Part shown: piece after piece, positions 1 to 4,751 of the stretch
How the letters are laid out: each line of letters begins with the position of its first letter
How positions within the stretch are numbered: position 1 is the stretch's first letter
Position numbers and translations under genes: made by a program
NCBI GenBank assembly: GCA_035403225.1
Contig: DAONET010000067.1
Span: 1 to 5,226, forward strand
Source: DAIRDK01 sp035403225
GTDB taxonomy: Bacteria > Bacteroidota > Bacteroidia > Bacteroidales > FEN-979
DNA: 5,226 nucleotides
Reading direction: 5' to 3'
Notes under the pieces: generated by a model
What the model was told of the DNA's origin: nothing
The model's database searches: none
Seen by the model: only the letters and a program-made list of their open reading frames with translations

Positions 1-1
1 C

Positions 2-724
2 GTCAATGATTTGCTGGCACAGGTCTGCGCGTTGCATCCCGATCTGGTCTGTGGCGAGATTACTCCCGAGGCGTTTCAACAACCCATGGAAGGGTATTTC
101 CCTCCCGAGGCGGCATTCCTGGCCGAGATGGCTCCGCTATCGGGGTATCGTTTTGTGCCTGTCGACTGGCGGCTCGACCGGGCTACCCAGTCGTTGGCCA
201 ATACGAACTATCCTGCCTCCGTGAAAGAACAAAGCGCCGGTTTGGTGAATTATTTGCAAGGCGGGATCAAGAACCTGAAGGAACCATCGTTGTACGATTT
301 TATGCATAGTCCGGTCACGATCCATAACGTGGATTCCATGTACGAGCAGATCATCTGCACGAATCCTCTTTCCGAAATAGCGAACGGGAGCTGGCGTGAA
401 CGTAACCGCCGGATCGTTGAGAACGGATTAGCGGCGGCCGGAGATGCCCGTGTTATCGTTTTTGTCTTCGGCGTTGATCACCTGCCGCAAATTCAACGTC
501 AACTGAAGGCCATGGGGATAGAAGCGCAAATCCCCGGCCGGAAATTTGTACCGGGGAATGACTTCCACATGAAGAAAGCCGTGTTGGATAGATGGAAACG
601 GAATCGGGAGAACCTGATCCTGATCCGGGATAAAAAGATGCAGGTCCCCCTGGATAGCTACCAAAAAGTGGTTAATAGCAAACGGGTTGAAGATTTGGAA
701 GAAGCAATTCAAAAATCATTATAA
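2..724 (+). CDS. TraB/Tiki-superfamily-like protein, C-terminal part (5' truncated by window edge)
   Basis: The reading frame is open from the first bases, so this is the last ~240 residues of a longer protein. A TTG at 11 could serve as a start but would open in mid-domain, so I treat the gene as partial. The fragment begins with a segment reading H-P-D-L-V-C-G-E-I, like the 'P-D-x-V-x-x-E' strand seen after the first catalytic motif in TraB/PrgY, Tiki, ChaN and erythromycin-esterase-like proteins. It later has W-R-E-R-N-R-R-I (about residues 131-138 of the fragment), then a hydrophobic strand ending in G-V-D-H (bases 470-481). This matches the conserved RN helix and the GxxH motif of that superfamily. 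The expected N-terminal GExH-type motif would lie upstream. Members include metal-dependent proteases and haem-binding proteins, but the substrate here cannot be inferred. The C-terminus is charged and helical. The gene ends 90 bp before the SIMPL gene with no clear terminator. The family call rests on motif recall and is tentative; the reading frame itself is secure. Confidence 0.6.
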   Translation, partial: VNDLLAQVCALHPDLVCGEITPEAFQQPMEGYFPPEAAFLAEMAPLSGYRFVPVDWRLDRATQSLANTNYPASVKEQSAGLVNYLQGGIKNLKEPSLYDFMHSPVTIHNVDSMYEQIICTNPLSEIANGSWRERNRRIVENGLAAAGDARVIVFVFGVDHLPQIQRQLKAMGIEAQIPGRKFVPGNDFHMKKAVLDRWKRNRENLILIRDKKMQVPLDSYQKVVNSKRVEDLEEAIQKSL

Positions 725-814
725 ATTTGTATACGCTGCACTTTTTTCCAGACGTTGGAAGTGGCGACGATGGTGCGAATTGCAGAAAATGTTGAAACCT
801 GAAAAAACAGTCAT

Positions 815-1546
815 ATGAGCAAATATGTGAATTCTGTGGTATTCGCGGCAGCGATCATCATTGCTGCCATTGTTTTAGGCCATGCCTTTATCAACAGGAA
901 CAGACCCGTGAACCAGGTATCGGTCACCGGGCTGGGAGAGAAGAATTTCCAATCGGACCTGATCGTCTGGGAGGGCTCGTTCTCCCGGGAGAATATCAAT
1001 CTCCAGGTTGCTTCGGCTGCCTTGAATAACGATAAGGTTTTGATTGAGAATTACCTGGTTAAAAACGGGGTGGATAAAGGAAGCATCGTGTTCAGCGCCA
1101 TCAATATTCAGGAGTTGAGAAGACAAAAATATTCTTCATCGGGAGAGCGGACCGGGGATGAGTTTGCCGGATACCGGTTAGTCCAGTCTATCGAAATTAC
1201 TTCTAAAGAGATTGATAAGATAGAAGGCATCTCGCGCAAGATCACCGAGCTGTTGAACGAAGGCATTCAGTTCTATTCCGATAATCCCAGGTATTACTAT
1301 ACCAAGCTGGCGGATCTGAAAATCGTGCTGGTTTCGGAGGCGACCAAAGACGCTCGTCAGCGGGCAGAGAAGATCGCGGAAGAATCCGGTAGTAAGATCG
1401 ATGACCTCATGTCCGCCCAGATGGGAATCATCCAGATCACCGGTCAGAATTCCAATGAGGATTATTCCTGGGGCGGCACCTACAACACCTCTTCGAGAGA
1501 TAAAACAGCCTCGATCACGATGAAGCTGGTCTATAAAGTAAAGTAA
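815..1546 (+). CDS. SIMPL domain (DUF541) protein, N-terminally membrane anchored
   Basis: This 243-residue protein has an N-terminal hydrophobic segment (about residues 7-25) preceded by Lys3 and followed by N-R-N-R. That suggests a signal anchor holding the rest outside the cytoplasmic membrane, in the periplasm. Residues ~33-243 match the SIMPL/DUF541 fold: an early V-S-V-T-G-L-G-E strand followed by the S-D-L-I-V-W-E-G strand, a central helix-rich part, the typical A-T-K-D-A-R-Q-R-A-E-K-I-A-E-E-S-G-S-K-I helix near 176-195, and a final I-T-M-K-L-V-Y-K-V strand. The length is usual for the family. SIMPL proteins include BP26 of Brucella and E. coli YggE; they are periplasmic or surface proteins that often oligomerise, and YggE is linked to oxidative-stress tolerance. 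Their biochemistry is poorly defined. The ATG at 815 is the first in frame before the membrane segment; there is no purine-rich Shine-Dalgarno sequence, as is usual in Bacteroidota. The 215-bp downstream gap with hairpins separates it from the lipoprotein gene. Confidence 0.92.
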   Translation: MSKYVNSVVFAAAIIIAAIVLGHAFINRNRPVNQVSVTGLGEKNFQSDLIVWEGSFSRENINLQVASAALNNDKVLIENYLVKNGVDKGSIVFSAINIQELRRQKYSSSGERTGDEFAGYRLVQSIEITSKEIDKIEGISRKITELLNEGIQFYSDNPRYYYTKLADLKIVLVSEATKDARQRAEKIAEESGSKIDDLMSAQMGIIQITGQNSNEDYSWGGTYNTSSRDKTASITMKLVYKVK

Positions 1547-1597
1547 AACCGTTTCGTTAGTACGACAGGACAATTTTGTTTAAAATGACTTTGGCGT

Positions 1598-1620
1598 TTT
1601 GTATCCTTTCCCTAGCCCTT
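1598..1620 (+). repeat. Intergenic repeat copy 1, left module
   Basis: These 23 bases align without gaps to 4684-4706 with 19 identities, including an exact TTTGTATCCT, then CCCT and GCCC. Weaker, gapped similarity continues leftward to about 1586 and 4669. The last bases (1616-1620) also form the outer 5' arm of the first hairpin, so in this copy the module runs straight into the hairpin cassette. The position is between the SIMPL and lipoprotein genes. No coding potential is evident. Confidence 0.6.
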
Positions 1621-1641
1621 TCCTTGCGAGCAAGGAAAGGG
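1616..1641 (+). repeat. Perfect 11-bp inverted repeat (hairpin 1)
   Basis: CCCTTTCCTTG (1616-1626) pairs with CAAGGAAAGGG (1631-1641) around a CGAG loop. The stem is perfect and stable. It is followed by GGACACATAC rather than a T-run, so it is not a standard intrinsic terminator for the SIMPL gene, although it could protect the 3' end of that mRNA. The C/T-rich 5' arm resembles the dispersed REP-like hairpins seen in many bacterial intergenic regions; that comparison is from memory. Confidence 0.75.
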
Positions 1642-1665
1642 GACACATACACCTAAGCCGTATAT

Positions 1666-1707
1666 TATCTCCCCCTCTTACTCGTAAGAGGGGGCAGGGG
1701 GGAGATA
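1666..1707 (+). repeat. Second hairpin with an alternative, mutually exclusive stem (hairpin 2)
   Basis: CCCCCTCTTAC (1671-1681) pairs perfectly with GTAAGAGGGGG (1684-1694); allowing for a minimal loop, this is at least a 10-bp stem. The same 5' C-run can instead pair further out: TATCTCCCCC (1666-1675) is the exact complement of GGGGGAGATA (1698-1707). The two pairings share the C-run at 1671-1675 and cannot coexist. No T-run follows. Together with hairpin 1 it forms a tandem pair, both with pyrimidine-rich 5' arms, in the leader region of the lipoprotein gene if transcription starts upstream. Confidence 0.75.
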
Positions 1708-1713
1708 CAGAAT

Positions 1714-1754
1714 ATCAAGTGCGAACTGTGAAGTGAGAAATGCAAAATGTAACC
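1714..1754 (+). repeat. Intergenic repeat copy 1, right module: degenerate 7-bp tandem units
   Basis: Bases 1714-1735 match 4708-4729 at 21 of 22 positions, including the 16-base identity TGCGAACTGTGAAGTG (1720-1735). The tract can be read as 7-bp units that each begin with TG: TGCGAAC, TGTGAAG, TGAGAAA, TGCAAAA and a decayed TGTAACC. It ends 7 bp before the ATG of the lipoprotein gene, so it would lie in that gene's 5' untranslated region. It is not part of any convincing reading frame. Confidence 0.65.
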
Positions 1755-1761
1755 GGAGTTT

Positions 1762-2202
1762 ATGCAACTAAAAAAGGCAAAATGGCTGTTGTTCGTCCTG
1801 GCATTCCTGATTCAGGCTTGCAGTAAAGATGATTTGGCGAATTACGAGGGGGAATACTCTTTTACAACCAAAGTGGCAGATTATAACCAATATCCGGTGT
1901 TGTACGACACCATCCTTTCGACCGGCACTGTGAAGGAGATAAGCAGTTCGGTATTGGAGGTAAACATTGCAGAACACATCATGGGGGATACCGTCGAAGG
2001 CTTATTTCTGCCGGGGCCGGTCCAGATAAAAGTCGATAAGGATGGGAAAATATCAATTGCTAACGAAAAATTTAGCGATTTTTTGAAGGTAAGCGGGCAA
2101 TTTGAAGGGACAGAGAAACTAACGATGAAGGAGGAGATGTGTTCCCCTTATTATGGAGCGATCAGTACCGTGTGGGTGGAAGGGATCCGGATCCACCAAT
2201 AA
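1762..2202 (+). CDS. Small lipoprotein, probably surface exposed; family not recognised
   Basis: The 146-residue product starts M-Q-L-K-K-A-K, followed by a hydrophobic core (about 8-17) and the lipobox I-Q-A-C. Cleavage by signal peptidase II and lipidation at Cys20 are therefore expected. The mature protein begins C-S-K-D-D, which resembles the acidic lipoprotein export signal (for example C-x-K-D/E-D/E) that sends Bacteroidota lipoproteins to the outer face of the outer membrane. The body, about 126 residues, alternates polar and hydrophobic residues as in a small beta-sheet or beta-barrel domain (E-G-E-Y-S-F-T-T, V-L-E-V-N-I-A, V-Q-I-K-V-D-K-D-G-K-I-S-I). It has one more Cys, at 127. I do not recognise the family; a lipocalin-like or other small beta fold is only a guess. 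The ATG at 1762 gives an ideal signal peptide; a weak CGGAG lies 5 bp upstream. The upstream gap holds the hairpin repeat, so expression could be influenced by it. Confidence 0.85.
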   Translation: MQLKKAKWLLFVLAFLIQACSKDDLANYEGEYSFTTKVADYNQYPVLYDTILSTGTVKEISSSVLEVNIAEHIMGDTVEGLFLPGPVQIKVDKDGKISIANEKFSDFLKVSGQFEGTEKLTMKEEMCSPYYGAISTVWVEGIRIHQ

Positions 2203-2287
2203 CCTGCCGGCGGGAACCTGTTACGCAGAGGCGCTATTCAAGATAATCCAACTATATCAGTGTCGTCGATAAATAAACGAAAAAAGC

Positions 2288-2869
2288 ATGGGTGTTGCGT
2301 ACATAGAAGAAAAGACTTTTGATAAACTCAATTTTCAGGAAACCCTTTTGGAGAAAGGGGAATATGAGCATTGTGTTTTTAATCAATGTGATTTTTCAAA
2401 TACAGACCTTTCGGAAATTAAATTTTCCGATTGCGAGTTTAACAGCTGTAATTTAAGTTTGGCGAAACTCAGTAAGACCGCATTCCGGACCATCAGGTTC
2501 AAGGACTGTAAAATGCTGGGGCTGCATTTCGAAGACTGTAATGCATTCGGACTTTCGTTTTCGTTCGATAACTGCCAGATCAACCACTCTTCTTTTTATC
2601 AGACAAAAATCCCGGGGACTCGTTTCAGAAATTCGAGATTGCAAGAGACTGATTTTGCAGAGTGCGACCTGACAGGTTCTGTATTTGATCAGTGCGACCT
2701 GAGCGGAGCATCGTTTGATCACACGAACCTTGAAAAAGCCGATTTCCGGACCTCCTTTCGTTATTCCATTGACCCTGCCACGAACCGGATCAGAAAAGCA
2801 AAATTCTTGATCTCGGGTATCGCGGGACTCTTAAATATGTATGACATTGATATTGAGGATGATGGATAA
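2288..2869 (+). CDS. Pentapeptide-repeat protein
   Basis: This 193-residue protein is built almost entirely of pentapeptide repeats. Central Phe/Leu/Met residues recur every five positions from F31 to F81 (F31, F36, L41, F46, F51, L56, L61, F66, F71, M76, F81). They recur again, two residues out of register, from F93 to F153. Such sequences fold as a right-handed quadrilateral beta-helix. The C-terminal tail (I-D-P-A-T-N-R-I-R-K-A-K-F, then G-L-L-N-M-Y-D-I-D-I-E) is typical of cytoplasmic PRPs of this kind and may form a capping or dimerising helix, as in Qnr and MfpA. There is no signal peptide. Its length is near the ~215 residues of Qnr proteins, which mimic DNA and protect gyrase, but it lacks recognisable Qnr loop sequences, so gyrase interaction is unproven. 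A 30-bp DNA duplication is visible at 2661-2720. Many Cys residues occupy the position just before the D/N of a unit. The gene starts 85 bp after the lipoprotein stop and is followed after 54 bp by the T9SS-type gene. Confidence 0.93.
   Translation: MGVAYIEEKTFDKLNFQETLLEKGEYEHCVFNQCDFSNTDLSEIKFSDCEFNSCNLSLAKLSKTAFRTIRFKDCKMLGLHFEDCNAFGLSFSFDNCQINHSSFYQTKIPGTRFRNSRLQETDFAECDLTGSVFDQCDLSGASFDHTNLEKADFRTSFRYSIDPATNRIRKAKFLISGIAGLLNMYDIDIEDDG
2661..2720 (+). repeat. Two adjacent 30-bp units inside the pentapeptide gene
   Basis: Bases 2661-2690 and 2691-2720 are identical at 22 of 30 positions. Both begin with AGTGCGACCTGA and both end with TTTGATC. Thirty bp encode ten residues, that is two pentapeptides (E-C-D-L-T-G-S-V-F-D and Q-C-D-L-S-G-A-S-F-D). 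The DNA-level identity is higher than elsewhere in the gene and suggests a fairly recent unit duplication. Confidence 0.7.
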
Positions 2870-2923
2870 AAGGGATAGAAAGATGTAAGTGTAAGAAAAT
2901 CAGTCACATAAAAATGATCCGCC

Positions 2924-3589
2924 ATGAGAACATTCAGAAAATCAGTCTTAACCTTCATCCTGGCAGCGACCAGTTGCCTTTCCTTCGGACTATGGGGCGA
3001 TATCGATTCAATAAAAATAGCGCCCACGCATCCGACGTCGGTCGATTCCATCACTTTTTTGGTCTATGTATCTTTCACATCAGGCACCTGTCATGATAAA
3101 ATCCGAAGTATCTCGATTACGCCTCCCATCATCACCGACACTTCCAAATATTGCCTGGGACCTTATTTCTATGGTTGTCTGAATACCGATAGCATAAAAA
3201 TAGGGCCATTATCTCCCGGGAATTATGATTTTTATTATTACCTGAAAACGGTTACCATGGACAACTGTATCCATTATTTACCGACCGATTCCATCATCTT
3301 TCCTTTTACCGTGTTTCATCCTGCTTTTCTTCCCGATCAACCTGCGGATGCAGATCTCTTTACCATTTTCAATTCCGGCAACAGCGCGGTTTCAATAAAG
3401 CTGGACAATGATCATTGTACCGGGAAGCTGGTTGTATACAACCTGCTGGGCTGTCAGGTCTATTCGACTGAATTACGCCAAGAAGAAACATTTTTACGGT
3501 TCTCTCTACCGGAGGGTCTTTATCTTGTTAATGTAACATCGCAATCCAAATCCCAGACAAAAAAGTTCATCATCCAGAGCAACCCCTGA
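2924..3589 (+). CDS. Secreted protein with T9SS type A sorting-like C-terminal domain
   Basis: The 221-residue product has a basic N-terminus (M-R-T-F-R-K), a hydrophobic core (about 8-17) and a plausible signal peptidase I site near S-F-G22. Cys18 could make a poor lipobox (A-T-S-C), but the residues after it are hydrophobic, so a lipoprotein is less likely. Residues ~25-135 are a beta-rich domain of unknown family with Cys at 56, 77, 85 and 115 that could form disulfides. It contains G-P-L-S-P-G-N-Y-D-F, a turn common in extracellular beta-sandwich proteins. Residues ~145-217 match the pattern of the type IX secretion sorting domain: V-S-I-K-L, then K-L-V-V-Y-N-L-L-G-C-Q-V-Y, then F-S-L-P-E-G-L-Y-L-V-N-V, ending K-K-F-I-I-Q. 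The usual P-N-P at the domain start is replaced by F-N-S-G-N. It is therefore probably exported across the outer membrane and released or attached at the surface. The ATG at 2924 is chosen because it directly precedes the signal peptide. The 54-bp gap allows co-transcription with the pentapeptide gene. It converges on the WYL gene. Confidence 0.85.
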   Translation: MRTFRKSVLTFILAATSCLSFGLWGDIDSIKIAPTHPTSVDSITFLVYVSFTSGTCHDKIRSISITPPIITDTSKYCLGPYFYGCLNTDSIKIGPLSPGNYDFYYYLKTVTMDNCIHYLPTDSIIFPFTVFHPAFLPDQPADADLFTIFNSGNSAVSIKLDNDHCTGKLVVYNLLGCQVYSTELRQEETFLRFSLPEGLYLVNVTSQSKSQTKKFIIQSNP

Positions 3590-3694
3590 TAAACGGGAGG
3601 CCGGGTGGTGTGGCTTCTTAGGGAGCAAGGGTGTAGGAGAGTAGTGGCTTTGAGATACAGACCGAACATTCAGCATACTCATCCTCTCTTCCAC
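3590..3694. other. Convergent intergenic region without a visible terminator
   Basis: This 105-bp stretch separates the facing ends of the T9SS-type and WYL genes. It is G-rich on the plus strand up to about 3650. I find no stem followed by a T-run on either strand. Short frames crossing it have no protein-like composition that I recognise. Confidence 0.5.
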
Positions 3695-4603
3695 TTATTT
3701 CCGGAGGTACTGCATCTGTGCCCGATAGTATATTTTGGAGATTTTTTTTCCCAGATGATACGGGCTGATGACTTTCAGGGTATCACCATGGGATAACAGC
3801 TCCATGATAAAGTCGTGGGTGACATACAGAAATAATTCTATCCTGAGTTCTGTTTTGCTGTCTTTCAGTATTTTCTGAGATTCGTGCAGGGGATAGCTTT
3901 TGATGTAATCTCCCTGTGACGGGGTTAATGACAGCACCACTTTTTCCGGTTTATTTTCTGTCGGATTGATGACGCCGAAACAGTGCCGGAAAAAGGCATT
4001 GATGTCCAGATCCCGCGGATAATCGAATCTCCGCGCGGTGTTTTCAAAACCAAGAATCCGGTCGAGCCCAAAGGCTTTCAGCATCCGATCATGCTGATCC
4101 CTGGCGAACAGATACCAGCGCCCGTTTGACTCTTTCAGCGCATACGGCTCCACCAGGCGTTGGGTGGGGAAATCATCACCGTATTTCTGGTGAGTCAGTC
4201 GCAGGACGATCCGTTTCTTAATGGCATGCAACAGATCGTGGAAATACTGTGTTCCCAAGGCTTCCCGCTTCTCGAAGAAAATATATCCGTTCACATTCTT
4301 CAACTTCTTTAACAACGTGATATTCTCCATGTACTCCAATATCCGGTAGTTCAGATCGCATTCCTGCTCTTCCCGGATATAATAGACTTTCGTTGAAAAG
4401 TTGTATTGAATATCAATCCCCAGGATTGATCGGATCTCATTACAGTCGCGCTGAAAAGTGCGAATGGAGAAGGTACAGGGACGATCACGCATCTCGGTCT
4501 CGGACATGAGATAGTCGCTGATCTCACGAAAAGTGGCTTCTTTGTTCCTCCGTAATATGTTGATGATCGCAAGGTACCTGAACAGATAGTCTTGTTTTGC
4601 CAT
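3695..4603 (-). CDS. WYL-domain transcriptional regulator (HTH-WYL-WCX)
   Basis: This 302-residue protein has the architecture of WYL-family regulators. An N-terminal DNA-binding region (about 1-60) includes F-R-E-I-S-D-Y-L and the recognition-helix-like S-I-R-T-F-Q-R-D-C-N-E-I. A linker leads to the WYL domain, which begins around residue 120 and carries V-E-P-Y-A-L, the signature R-W-Y-L-F-A-R at 162-168 and the conserved F-G-L-D-R-I at 178-183. A C-terminal WCX extension (about 218-302) follows. The length is usual. WYL domains sense ligands, in some cases nucleic acids or nucleotides, and family members control phage defence, DNA damage responses and other stress genes; the ligand and targets here are unknown. 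Nothing in the window identifies a defence cassette under its control. The ATG at 4603 gives the expected M-A-K-Q-D-Y-L-F-R-Y start, which I recall as common for Bacteroidota members. A promoter-like sequence lies 18-50 bp upstream. It is transcribed in the same direction as the UVR-motif gene, 148 bp downstream of that gene's stop. Confidence 0.93.
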   Translation of the reverse strand: MAKQDYLFRYLAIINILRRNKEATFREISDYLMSETEMRDRPCTFSIRTFQRDCNEIRSILGIDIQYNFSTKVYYIREEQECDLNYRILEYMENITLLKKLKNVNGYIFFEKREALGTQYFHDLLHAIKKRIVLRLTHQKYGDDFPTQRLVEPYALKESNGRWYLFARDQHDRMLKAFGLDRILGFENTARRFDYPRDLDINAFFRHCFGVINPTENKPEKVVLSLTPSQGDYIKSYPLHESQKILKDSKTELRIELFLYVTHDFIMELLSHGDTLKVISPYHLGKKISKIYYRAQMQYLRK

Positions 4604-4620
4604 TTGACCGGAATAAGATA

Positions 4621-4653
4621 TAAAAGTAGTGATTTTGTTTTACAAACAACAAA
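4621..4653 (-). promoter_or_regulatory. Candidate Bacteroidota-type promoter for the WYL gene
   Basis: Read on the minus strand, TTTG (4650-4653) is followed after 21 bp by TACTTTTA (4621-4628). This matches the Bacteroidota -33 TTTG / -7 TAnnTTTG pattern except for the last base of the -7 element. The ATG is only 17 bp further, so the leader would be roughly ten bases. A second TTTG at 4643-4646 is too close (14 bp) to serve. The plus-strand tandem ACAAACA units (4642-4648 and 4649-4655) cover the -33 region and could be an operator. Confidence 0.45.
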
Positions 4654-4683
4654 CAATTCAATGTTTTGTGGCTTTTGCTGTCG

Positions 4684-4741
4684 TTTGTATCCTCACCCTG
4701 GCCCCTGATCAAATGCGAACTGTGAAGTGCGATGTGTGATT
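4684..4741. repeat. Intergenic repeat copy 2 (left and right modules joined, no hairpin cassette)
   Basis: The left module (4684-4706) matches 1598-1620 at 19 of 23 positions. One base later, the right module (4708-4729) matches 1714-1735 at 21 of 22. The 93-nt double-hairpin segment of copy 1 (1621-1713) is absent here. The right module continues the 7-bp pattern: TGCGAAC, TGTGAAG, TGCGATG, TGTGATT. This copy lies between the WYL promoter and the 3' end of the UVR-motif gene, ending 10 bp from that gene's stop codon. Confidence 0.65.
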
Positions 4742-4751
4742 AGGCCTTTTT

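Noticed and set aside
11..13. TTG as the true start of the first gene
   Set aside because: The frame is open to the window edge, and starting here would remove the first part of the domain; a start outside the window is far more likely.
428..712. 94-codon open frame on the minus strand opposite the TraB/Tiki-like gene
   Set aside because: It is antisense to a frame with clear family motifs, and the product has no recognisable features.
746..760. Small inverted repeat TTCCA-GACGT-TGGAA as a terminator after the first gene
   Set aside because: The stem is only 5 bp, and the T-run lies before it, not after it, on the transcribed strand.
1178..1573. 131-codon open frame on the minus strand opposite the SIMPL gene
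   Set aside because: It lies almost wholly antisense to a confidently identified gene and its translation shows no recognisable domain or signal.
1616..1694. CRISPR array or intrinsic terminators
   Set aside because: There are only two hairpins of different sequence and no regular spacers, and neither stem is followed by a T-run.
1702..1711. GAGATACAGA shared between the hairpin region and about 3651-3661 as a third repeat copy
   Set aside because: The identity stops after ten bases and neither the flanking modules nor the 7-bp units are found around 3651.
2175..2214. Palindrome GGATCCGGATCC inside a GGTGGA/TCCACC stem, followed by CCTGCCGGCGGG, as a terminator or operator for the lipoprotein gene
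   Set aside because: Most of it is coding sequence, there is no T-run, and short GC palindromes of this size occur by chance.
3605..3796. Short plus-strand frame spanning the convergent gap
   Set aside because: It overlaps the 3' end of the WYL gene on the opposite strand and has no protein-like signature.
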